Part shown: piece by piece, positions 1 to 6,117 of the stretch
Layout of the letters: each line of letters begins with the position of its first letter
Numbering within the stretch: position 1 is the stretch's first letter
NCBI GenBank assembly: GCA_943373175.1
Contig: CALSBM010000009.1
Span: 1-64,000, forward strand
Source: JAIXUI01 sp943373175
Lineage (GTDB): Bacteria; Bacteroidota; Bacteroidia; UBA7662; JAIXUI01
Reading direction: 5' to 3'
Length of the DNA: 64,000 nt
Translations under genes and position numbers: made by a program
The notes under the pieces: generated by a model
What the model was told of the DNA's origin: nothing
What the model saw: the letters and a program-made list of their open reading frames with translations, nothing else
Databases searched by the model: none

Positions 1-1
1 C

Positions 2-130
2 TTCTATGTTGATCAAAAGTACCTTCAAAACTACCTTGATGAATTCACCTTTAAGTTCAACCTGAGATATCAACCAGCTCAAGTTTTACCTAAGTTGCTG
101 AATTTGGCTGTATTAACCTCCCTTTTATGA
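2..130 (+). CDS. IS1595-family (ISXO2-like) transposase, 3' end only
   Basis: The open frame entering from the left edge encodes about 42 residues and ends in TGA. The peptide contains YLQNYLDEFTFKFNLR, which resembles the conserved C-terminal 'YLxxYLdEFxxRfNrR' block of ISXO2-like/IS1595 transposases. The 5' part lies outside the window, so I cannot say whether the gene is intact. No terminal inverted repeat is evident in the next ~100 bp, so this may be an IS remnant rather than a live element. The stop overlaps the ATG of the next ORF (ATGA), probably by chance. Confidence 0.6.
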   Translation, partial: FYVDQKYLQNYLDEFTFKFNLRYQPAQVLPKLLNLAVLTSLL

Positions 131-639
131 TTGCGTATATTCATATAATTATACAAGATAGTCTTGGCGTTTTAAAAGGAAATAAAGACAATCTAATGTT
201 CTGTAGAGAATTGAAGAAAATTACTGTCGAAGTTCCAATTAAAAGAAAAGACGGATTAGAATATCCACCAATGCCAGGAAACAGATACATAAATAGCTTG
301 TTGAATGATAAAGTTAGTGGAGAAATATTCTTTTCTTCAAAAGATTCATTAGAGATATTAAAACAAAACTCAAATCCTAAAAAATTGGAAATTGATACAG
401 TATTATCACTGAAACTAAACTCAACAACTTTCGAAATAGAATTAGCAAAAAAGAAAAACGGAAAAGAATATAAATTTTATTATTTATCGATTCCAATTTT
501 CTCAATCGACCGACAAAAAGCTTTTGTTGAATTAGAACATCATTGTGGAAGTCTTTGCGGAAGTGGAACAGGTTTTTACCTCAAAAAAATTAATGGAAAG
601 TGGAAGGTGATAAAAAGATGGCAAACATGGATAAGCTAA
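127..639 (+). CDS. Hypothetical protein, possibly 5'-truncated
   Basis: The product is 170 aa and I do not recognise the family. The C-terminal half is compact, with two cysteines in a short 'CGSLCGSGTGF' stretch followed by a 'NGKWKVIKRWQTW' ending, which resembles small extracytoplasmic Bacteroidetes proteins whose last strand is a 'xxGKWkv' hairpin. No signal peptide is visible. The ATG overlaps the stop of the transposase fragment, so the true N-terminus may have been removed by the insertion and the first residues may be junction sequence. The gene is AT-rich like the other cassette cargos and is followed by cassette-junction repeat A. Confidence 0.5.
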   Translation: MIAYIHIIIQDSLGVLKGNKDNLMFCRELKKITVEVPIKRKDGLEYPPMPGNRYINSLLNDKVSGEIFFSSKDSLEILKQNSNPKKLEIDTVLSLKLNSTTFEIELAKKKNGKEYKFYYLSIPIFSIDRQKAFVELEHHCGSLCGSGTGFYLKKINGKWKVIKRWQTWIS

Positions 640-686
640 AAAAACGTCTGCAAACATCCCTCCAAGCAGCCTCAACTCCACTAACC

Positions 687-722
687 AAAAGCCCCAGAAC
701 ACGGATTTTGCCTGGAGCTTTT
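687..722 (+). terminator. Terminator-like hairpin in junction A
   Basis: AAAAGCCCCAG pairs with CTGGAGCTTTT across a short loop and ends in a T-run. The same hairpin recurs at the same place in all the long junction repeats, so each cargo seems to carry its own terminator. Confidence 0.5.
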
Positions 723-802
723 ACATGACTCGGTGTTGACCGGCACTTACAGTGAGATAGTAAACGCATTCAAATAAACAATCACGTTGCTGCCTATTCC
801 GA

Positions 803-892
803 AACCACAAAACCACGGAAGTCTATACCCCTCTCACCAAAAGAGGTGAAGAAAAGTTGAAAAGTCCTTTGGATTTTTTGGAAGGGATTTGA
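803..892 (+). pseudogene. Tyrosine recombinase 3'-end remnant (copy 1)
   Basis: This frame encodes about 29 residues ending in a TGA stop. It includes KTTEVYTPLTKRGEEKLKSP then LDFLEGI, resembling the usual end of Bacteroidetes XerC/D-like integrases (KTTEIYTHV....IKSPLDxL), with the catalytic Tyr of 'VYT'. Everything upstream is lost. A sister copy is at 3042-3131. Confidence 0.6.
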
Positions 893-1121
893 GAAAAAAC
901 GATATTGCAACAAGAGACAAAAACGCTGCTTTACTTCATTTAAAACGGATAACGCCTTAATAATGAACACCATAGGCCACCTTCGCACGAAAGCGAACTA
1001 TGCGCAATGCGTGATACATCCTCATACGGCATATATCACGCAGGAATGCGCATATTAGGATGTTATAGCCAATGCTAACAGACCGACAACGCAACAATAA
1101 AACGACAAAAAATTTGACAAA

Positions 1122-2027
1122 ATGAAAACAAATATTTTAGTACTAATTTTTACAGTCTTGACAATTTTATTTTCTTGTAATTCTAAACAAGAAGAAAAGC
1201 AAGGTTATGAAGAAGGAAACGGCAACGCAGTTGCAATGGAATTGTCAGTGCCTCCTCCAATGGTCAAAACGGTAAAGTTTACCCCACCAGTGGTTGTAGA
1301 TGACGAAGAAGTTACCAACTCTAAAGCTGAAACTTTAGGCGACAAAACAACTGTTAGAAAAAAGAAAATAATAAAAGATGGCAATATTTCAGTTAAAACT
1401 AATGACATCAACGCAAGTAAAAAAAGCATTGACGACCTACTGAAAAAATTGAACGCTTATTATGAAAGCGAAGATTTGCAAAACAACGACCAGACAATTT
1501 CTTACGACTTAAAAATTCGTGTGCCAGCAGACAACTTTGAAAAATTAATTTCAAGTATTGAAAATGGCAAAGATGAAATAAAAAGTAAAAGCATTCAAGC
1601 AAGGGACGTAACGGAAGAATTTATTGACATTGAAACTCGTTTGTCAAACAAACGTGAATATCTCAAACGCTACAAAGAATTGCTTTCAAAGGCTTCGTCA
1701 GTTAAAGACATTTTAGCAATCGAAGAAAACATCAGGACACTACAAGAAGAAATTGAAAGCAAAGAAGGGCGACTAAAATACCTAAGTGACCAAGTTTCGT
1801 TTAGCACATTAGACATTAATTTATACAAGGAAAAAGAGTTTATTTACAAGCCACAACCGCAAGACAAATTTTCGGAAAGAGTAAAAACATCAATAAGTAA
1901 CGGCTGGACATCGGTAGTAAATTTTGTTCTGTGGTCTATTACAATTTGGCCTTATATCATTGTGACACTTGTTGGCTATTTTGTAATCAGACGAGTAATT
2001 AAAAAACGTAAAAGAGGACAATCATAA
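1122..2027 (+). CDS. DUF4349 domain-containing lipoprotein
   Basis: The product is 301 aa. The N-terminal signal ends in a lipobox-like ILFSC with Cys19, so it is probably a lipoprotein. Residues ~85-240 carry the DUF4349 pattern: 'GNISVKTNDI' strands, a 'LKIRVPADNFEKLI' segment, and a coiled coil rich in E/K ('TRLSNKREYLKRYKELL' to 'EEIESKEGRLKYLSDQ'). A transmembrane helix near residues 270-290 precedes a basic tail. The molecular role of this family is unknown. The gene is the sole cargo between core GTTATAGCC (1062) and inverse core GGCTATAAC (2060). It is AT-rich compared with the backbone. Confidence 0.85.
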   Translation: MKTNILVLIFTVLTILFSCNSKQEEKQGYEEGNGNAVAMELSVPPPMVKTVKFTPPVVVDDEEVTNSKAETLGDKTTVRKKKIIKDGNISVKTNDINASKKSIDDLLKKLNAYYESEDLQNNDQTISYDLKIRVPADNFEKLISSIENGKDEIKSKSIQARDVTEEFIDIETRLSNKREYLKRYKELLSKASSVKDILAIEENIRTLQEEIESKEGRLKYLSDQVSFSTLDINLYKEKEFIYKPQPQDKFSERVKTSISNGWTSVVNFVLWSITIWPYIIVTLVGYFVIRRVIKKRKRGQS

Positions 2028-2059
2028 TGACAGCTAAACAGACCGAAGAGAGAAGCACT

Positions 2060-2195
2060 GGCTATAACAGCACATTTGCAATAGGCGGGGTTTCGTGCTC
2101 CGCAGACAGTTTTGTGGTTAAAGAAAGTTCAGTTCTCGCATGAACATTTGTGCTGAAAAGCCCACCAATCGCAAATCTGCCAAACGTTATGCGGC
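2060..2195. repeat. attC-like folded recombination site B
   Basis: This 136-bp imperfect palindrome starts GGCTATAAC and ends GTTATGCGGC. The arms GCACATTTGCAATAGGCGGG (2070 onward) and CCCACCAATCGCAAATCTGC (2161-2180) can pair with few mismatches, and an inner inverted repeat (GTTCAGTTCTCGCATGAAC) sits in the loop. This size and layout match integron attC sites. The left end complements the core left of the upstream cargo. The right end GTTATGCGG complements CCGCATAAC at 2868-2876, right of the next cargo. It is short and carries no recombinase remnant, unlike the other junctions. Confidence 0.65.
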
Positions 2196-2236
2196 ACTTT
2201 AAGACGACAACCAACAACGACAGAAACTAAGAAAAT

Positions 2237-2860
2237 ATGTTTGGACTATTTAAAAAGAAACTTCCTCATTGTGACGAACTATTTGTTAAGTATTTAAGTC
2301 CTTGGTATGACGAAGACGACAGACCAAAAATGACAAGACCAGATATGTATCAAATTGCTGCATTTGAAGGACAACCACTTGACTTGGATGAGATTCAATA
2401 TTTGACTCCTGAATATTTAGGAGAAGTAAAAATTCTTATAAATGACACAATGACCAAAGCTGTTCTTGACGACTTTTCATTTATACATAAATCAGACAAC
2501 ATAGACTTTGACCTTTTGGATGCAGTTGACAAGTATTATGACAAAGCAAAAATCGCTGAACTTATAAAAGAAAGCGACCCAAAAGACTTTTCAAATCCTT
2601 ATTTGGTGACAGTTTGCGAATTTGGTGTTTTACTCGGACAACTTTTTAGACAGTTAGAAGGGTACGATTGGCTTTATTCTCACCCGTACTATCACTCTAT
2701 CATTGTGCATAAAGACACAGGATTTGGAATAACAGTATTTGACTGGGCAGTGAAAAAATTTAGTGAATATGGTGTTGACGATGGGTTTGTGGCAAAATTT
2801 CACGCAGCAGTTGACGGAGTAAATGGACATTGGGAAGACAACGAAAACGAAAATGAATAA
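2237..2860 (+). CDS. Hypothetical cytoplasmic protein (cassette cargo)
   Basis: The product is 207 aa, acidic, with no signal peptide or membrane segment. The protein starts MFGLFKKK and ends in a low-complexity acidic tail (DNENENE). I recognise no catalytic motif. Regular helical content and W/Y-rich segments (YDWLYSHPYYHS) suggest a single globular domain of the DUF/immunity-like type, which is a guess. ATG 2237 follows a purine-rich AAGAAAAT stretch. The gene lies alone between core 2186-2195 and inverse core 2868-2876. Confidence 0.7.
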   Translation: MFGLFKKKLPHCDELFVKYLSPWYDEDDRPKMTRPDMYQIAAFEGQPLDLDEIQYLTPEYLGEVKILINDTMTKAVLDDFSFIHKSDNIDFDLLDAVDKYYDKAKIAELIKESDPKDFSNPYLVTVCEFGVLLGQLFRQLEGYDWLYSHPYYHSIIVHKDTGFGITVFDWAVKKFSEYGVDDGFVAKFHAAVDGVNGHWEDNENENE

Positions 2861-2907
2861 AAAGCGACCGCATAACACTCATCCGAGTAGGCGAAAGCCC
2901 CACTAAC

Positions 2908-2944
2908 CAAAGGCCCCAGAAAAAGGATCTTGCCTAGGGCTTTT
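2908..2944 (+). terminator. Terminator-like hairpin in junction C
   Basis: The stem AAAGGCCCCAG / CTAGGGCTTTT has a short loop and a T-run, equivalent to that at 687-722. It lies about 50 bp after the stop of the 207-aa gene. Confidence 0.5.
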
Positions 2945-3041
2945 GCATGACGCGGTGTTGACCGGCACTTTCAGTGAGATAGTAAACGCATTCAAAGAAT
3001 CCATACAGTTGCAACCTATTCCGGAACCACTCAGACACGGC

Positions 3042-3131
3042 TTCACCAAAACCACTGAAGTCTATACACCTCTCACCAAAAGAGGCGAAGAAAAGTTGAA
3101 AAGTCCTTTGGGTTTTTTGGAAGGGATTTGA
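3042..3131 (+). pseudogene. Tyrosine recombinase 3'-end remnant (copy 2)
   Basis: This encodes FTKTTEVYTPLTKRGEEKLK followed by SPLGFLEGI and a TGA stop, almost identical to copy 1 at 803-892. The integrase box I, the HxxR box and the N-terminal domain are missing, so it cannot encode an active enzyme. Its conservation as part of a repeat suggests the remnant was already truncated before the junction was duplicated. Confidence 0.6.
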
Positions 3132-3413
3132 GAAAAAACGATATTGCAACAAGAGACAAAAACGCTCCTCTGCCTTATTGAAAACGGATAACGTTCTAAT
3201 AATGAATACAATAGGCCGTCTTCGTATGAAAGCAAACTATGCGCAATGCTTGATACACACCTATGAGAGCATAATATTTGCAATGCTTGATACTCACCAT
3301 CAGAGCAGAATATGCGCATTGCGTGATACATCCCCACACGGCATATATCACGCAGGAGTGCGCATATTAGGATGTTATGTGCAAGGCTAAAAAGACACCC
3401 GATAAGATTGAAA

Positions 3414-3809
3414 ATGACCGACAATAATAAGATGAAAGAAACCAAATTTTCAATAACTAAAAGATTAAAAAGCTTTGACTACGCATTTAACGGACTTAAA
3501 ATCCTATTCAGAGAAGAACACAACTCTTGGATACATTTGGTTACGACAGGAATTGTGATTCTTGCTTCTATATACCTAGGTTTAAATATTTATGAATGGA
3601 TTGTCATAATTTTCTGTATTGGACTAGTATTTACCGCTGAAATATTTAACACTGCAATTGAAAACATTGCTGACTTCCAGACAACTGAAAAGAATAACAA
3701 AATTAAAACTATTAAAGACCTGTCAGCAGCGGCTGTTTTGATTAGTGCTTTGACAGCATTGATAGTTGGACTAATAATCTTTGTTCCCAAAATAATAAGT
3801 AATTTATAA
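3414..3809 (+). CDS. dgkA: Diacylglycerol kinase (DgkA/undecaprenol kinase family)
   Basis: The product is 131 aa. It phosphorylates diacylglycerol or undecaprenol in the inner membrane. The N-terminal 'RLKSFDYAFNGLKILFREEHN' matches the family's entry helix, three hydrophobic helices follow, and 'FTAEIFNTAIENIADF' is the signature with the catalytic and metal-binding Glu residues. The length is normal (about 120-140 aa). I chose ATG 3414 because the longer frame begins inside the core GTTATGTGC; ATG 3432 is an alternative. The stop overlaps the next ATG (TAATG), so the two genes are probably co-translated. Confidence 0.85.
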   Translation: MTDNNKMKETKFSITKRLKSFDYAFNGLKILFREEHNSWIHLVTTGIVILASIYLGLNIYEWIVIIFCIGLVFTAEIFNTAIENIADFQTTEKNNKIKTIKDLSAAAVLISALTALIVGLIIFVPKIISNL

Positions 3810-4162
3810 TGCAATACACTACTGAAAGCAATAAATTAAAGATGACTTCTATATTTGGAGTCGTTGTAATTATTCCTTTGCTTTTCATTGGACACTTAAT
3901 ATATGAAATATTTGTAGAACACTTTCTTTTTAGACTTCCAGGTGGTATAAAAGAATATCCAGACGGTTCTTGGAAAGAATTAGGCGGAATCAGTTGGGCT
4001 TTCGAAACACCTTTATACGCTCCAGGAAGCTATTTAATGGCAAAGAGCAATATTGGACCTTGTATGTGGGACGGTTCGCCTTGGGGATTATTGTTAATAA
4101 TAATTGCAACTACTTTGACAGCTATATTTACTGGACAACTTATTTTTAAAGCGGTAAACTAG
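3809..4162 (+). CDS. Hypothetical small membrane protein, co-translated with DgkA
   Basis: The product is 117 aa with a hydrophobic helix at residues ~15-36 and a second at ~92-113. The loop between them is rich in G, P, W and Y (GSWKELGGISWAFETPLYAPG). I do not recognise the family. It starts within the DgkA stop codon and shares its cassette, so an accessory role in the same membrane process is possible but unproven. Downstream, 4163-4307 holds only a decayed frame with hydrophobic character (LLIVLLGWVFIPVPVEMTL) and no convincing gene. Confidence 0.65.
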   Translation: MQYTTESNKLKMTSIFGVVVIIPLLFIGHLIYEIFVEHFLFRLPGGIKEYPDGSWKELGGISWAFETPLYAPGSYLMAKSNIGPCMWDGSPWGLLLIIIATTLTAIFTGQLIFKAVN

Positions 4163-4345
4163 GACAATGATAAATTTGGCAAATATTACTGCGACTTTTA
4201 ATTGTTTTGTTGGGATGGGTTTTTATACCTGTTCCAGTAGAAATGACATTGACTTATAAATTTACTGTTCTATGCTGACAATAAATTTGAAAAAGAAAAG
4301 AAGCCCAGCCCATAACATTCATCCGAGTAGCCTCGGATCCTCCTA

Positions 4346-4384
4346 CCAAAAGCCTTATAACAATGATTTTATCTGGGGCTTTTA
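4346..4384 (+). terminator. Terminator-like hairpin in junction D (degenerate)
   Basis: This is the degenerate counterpart of the hairpin in the other junctions, with AAAAGCCTTATAA and ATCTGGGGCTTTT arms. Pairing is poorer here, but the T-rich end remains. Confidence 0.35.
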
Positions 4385-4461
4385 TATAATTCGGTGTTGG
4401 ACGGTTGTTGCTATAGAAGGTTAAGATAGGAGCAATCCTAAGGCATACAGGCATCATGTAA

Positions 4462-4608
4462 AACGAAATCGCTCAAACGCTAAGACACCGCTTTGTCACC
4501 CACCTCTTAGAGCAAGGCACGGACTTACGCTTCATCCAATCATTACAAGGCCACGAAAGCAGCAAAAGTACAGATGCATATACCATCCATCACCACCTAA
4601 GTATTTGA
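4462..4608 (+). pseudogene. Tyrosine recombinase C-terminal fragment
   Basis: A 48-residue frame between stop codons reads ...QTLRHRFVTHLLEQGTDL then RFIQSLQGHESSKSTDAYT. This holds the LRH-x-F box with the HxxR-type arginine, the second conserved His (GH) and the catalytic Tyr (AYT) of XerC/D-like recombinases. No start codon or N-terminal domains are present, so the gene is a relic. It overlaps in position with the shorter relics in junctions A and C. It indicates that a site-specific recombinase once adjoined these sites. Confidence 0.75.
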
Positions 4609-4900
4609 ATAAATAAAACACCCCATAACCCAAATTGAACTATAAGTTTTTTAACTTAGCACTAAGGCGAATGCTGCACATGAAACTATTCAAAATCATC
4701 CAATTTCGCGAAACAGCAACCGCGCCAACGGGAATGTTTTGCATCTCCACCAGGACTCCCTCAACCACCCCAAGTCACTCAAGTAATGCGGGTATATACG
4801 CAAGTTATTGGGAGTTGCTTACGCTGGAATGTTAGCAGGCAAGCCATTAATGCTTATGTCAGAACCAATGTTCCTTTAAAGAATTTTCATAAATTGCAGA

Positions 4901-5395
4901 GTGAAAAGAAATAAACATATCGGACTTGATTTTGAAGTTGACAAACTTACAAATTCAATTGAAAACGTTGCTACTGGTGAGGTTTTCAACACCGTTATTG
5001 AAAGATTAAAAAGTGAGGATAAAAATCAAATCAAAAAGTCAGATTGGCAATTTGATTGGCATAAAGAGCTTAAAGACAGTACTAAAGAAGTTTACAAGCT
5101 AACTACAGAAAACAATCCATTGATAATTCAAGGTTTGGTGAGTATTGAAGATAAGCAGGATCATTTTTTTATGCACTTGATTGAAAGTTCAAAATTTAAC
5201 AAGGGAAAAGGCAAAATTTACTTAGGTGTACCGGGGAATTTAATTGCTTTTGCATGCAAAGTATCTGTTGACAAAGGATATGATGGTTTTTTGGCATTTG
5301 ATGCGAAAACTTCTTTAATTGAGCATTATGAACAAACTTTAAATGCAACTCATTTCCGAGGCCAAAGAATGTTTATTGAAACTACAGCAGTTTAG
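4901..5395 (+). CDS. Hypothetical protein, C-terminus cut by in-frame TAG
   Basis: The frame gives 164 aa from a GTG start; an upstream in-frame ATG is not available. It contains GLDFEVDKLTNSIENVATG near the N-terminus and 'FMHLIESSKFNKGKGKIY..GVPGNLIAFACK', a pattern I associate with an uncharacterised Bacteroidetes family with GNAT-like features. After TAG 5393-5395 the same frame continues KIISQYFKN and stops at 5423-5425. Family members usually end in such a '(K/Q)YF' helix, so the TAG probably removes the native tail. A small gene follows 34 bp later, and the two form one cassette. No function is assigned. Confidence 0.6.
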   Translation: MKRNKHIGLDFEVDKLTNSIENVATGEVFNTVIERLKSEDKNQIKKSDWQFDWHKELKDSTKEVYKLTTENNPLIIQGLVSIEDKQDHFFMHLIESSKFNKGKGKIYLGVPGNLIAFACKVSVDKGYDGFLAFDAKTSLIEHYEQTLNATHFRGQRMFIETTAV

Positions 5396-5429
5396 AAAAT
5401 CATTTCACAATACTTTAAAAACTAGAATC

Positions 5430-5603
5430 ATGGGACTAATTAAAGAGCCAATAGAAGTTGATCTGTCAACTAAGTCTGAACCTTGGACAGAAGAAGAACT
5501 CATTGATTTTAGAAAATTAATGAGTGAGATAAAATTAAAAAATACTCAAAGTAGAAAGATATATACCCGAACTAAGACAACGCCAAATAGCGAGTCTAAA
5601 TAA
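5430..5603 (+). CDS. Small hypothetical protein paired with the preceding gene
   Basis: The product is 57 aa, starting MGLIKEPIEVDLSTKSEPWT, with an acidic N-terminal half and a basic C-terminal tail (SRKIYTRTKTTPNSESK). The longer frame from 5343 overlaps the upstream gene and is not needed. The spacing and size pattern (about 165 aa followed by about 55 aa) resemble a toxin-antitoxin or enzyme-adaptor pair, but I see no diagnostic motif. Its stop is followed directly by junction E. Confidence 0.5.
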   Translation: MGLIKEPIEVDLSTKSEPWTEEELIDFRKLMSEIKLKNTQSRKIYTRTKTTPNSESK

Positions 5604-6053
5604 GGTACGCTTTACCTCCCTCCGAGTAGGCTAAAGGCTCTTTTACCCAAAGCCCCAGAACAAGGATCTTGACTGGAGCTTTGGGTTGCTTGGTTTTGGG
5701 TGACGCTTACTGTGGAGATTAACACCTGGAGGCCTTGAGGGGTTGCGAAAAATATAGCCCTCAAATTTCCATCCCAACGCGATTCACTTTATCTTGTAAT
5801 CAACAAAAGCAGCCATGATAAAGCAACTTCTACCTAAACCGAATAAGTCCAAATTGAGCTTACTGCTTAGAGGTAGTTGGTCAATTGCCATTGAGGCTAC
5901 TGACGCGAATATCAGAAATTCTCAAGATTGAGCCCTTGCCACCCAAAAATAGTTGTCAAAAAAACGAATGCCTCCAATCAGTCCATTATTCGTAGTACAG
6001 CCATCTGGAGAGGGGCTGAAAAATGAGTTATTTAACAGACTGCCGTTATGGGC
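5604..6053. repeat. Cassette-junction repeat E (ends in core GTTATGGGC)
   Basis: The start carries CCTCCCTCCGAGTAGGC, matching the start of junctions C and D, and the conserved hairpin. From ~5690 it differs from A and C but is highly similar to junction F (8030-8400), including a ~190-bp stretch from 'AATAAGTCCAAATTGAGC' to 'CAGACTGCCG'. It ends in core GTTATGGGC at 6045-6053. The left inverse core is decayed. This defines a second junction subfamily. Confidence 0.55.
5648..5682 (+). terminator. Terminator-like hairpin in junction E
   Basis: AAAGCCCCAG pairs with CTGGAGCTTT across an 'AACAAGGATCTTGA' loop that can itself pair (AAGGATCTT). The T-run is short here. Confidence 0.4.
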
Positions 6054-6117
6054 AACCTTGGACGACAGTTTGCCGCTTGATAATCTGACCAAAAACTAAC
6101 TTCCTTCGCCATCAATT

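Larger units (their letters stand above)
648..1070. repeat. Cassette-junction repeat A (ends in core GTTATAGCC)
   Basis: This intergenic block is repeated, with indels, at 2868-3382. It contains a terminator-like hairpin, the 3' remnant of a tyrosine recombinase, and a long hairpin around 1000-1055 (arms ATGCGCA.TGCGTGATA and TATCACGCA..TGCGCAT) lying just before the core GTTATAGCC at 1062-1070. The core is the exact reverse complement of GGCTATAAC at 2060-2068, on the other side of the cargo gene. The left inverse core expected near 648-660 is decayed. I read it as an attC-like junction. Confidence 0.6.
2868..3382. repeat. Cassette-junction repeat C (CCGCATAAC ... GTTATGTGC)
   Basis: The 515-bp block begins with the inverse core CCGCATAAC followed by ACTCATCCGAGTAGG and ends at core GTTATGTGC (3374-3382). 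Most of it is homologous to repeat A. It contains the terminator hairpin, a recombinase 3' remnant, and imperfect ~36-bp direct repeats of 'GCAATGCTTGATAC..' type (3240-3340). The last hairpin has arms TATGCGCATTGCGTGATA and TATCACGCAGGAGTGCGCAT. The core complements GCCCATAAC at 4308-4316 in 8 of 9 positions. Confidence 0.6.
4308..4840. repeat. Cassette-junction repeat D (GCCCATAAC ... GTTAGCAGGC)
   Basis: It begins with inverse core GCCCATAAC and the same ATTCATCCGAGTAG sequence as junction C, then has the conserved terminator hairpin and a longer recombinase 3' remnant. A core-like GTTAGCAGGC lies at 4831-4840. The architecture and length (533 bp) parallel junction C, although sequence identity fades after about 4410. 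The stretch 4610-4830 holds no gene I can support, only a second CCCATAAC at 4622-4629. Confidence 0.5.

Noticed and set aside
2943..3131. ORF of 62 codons in junction C taken as a gene
   Set aside because: It starts inside the terminator hairpin and its recognisable part is only the integrase C-terminal remnant. The same sequence in junction A is frame-disrupted upstream.
648..3382. CRISPR array from repeated segments
   Set aside because: The repeats are hundreds of bases long, separated by whole genes, with no uniform spacers.
3372..3413. Upstream start for diacylglycerol kinase at 3372
   Set aside because: This ATG lies in the core GTTATGTGC and the added residues do not fit the family.
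4635..4835. ORF of 66 codons in the 3' part of junction D
   Set aside because: No homology, odd composition (Thr/Ser runs) and position between two core-like sequences; treated as non-coding.
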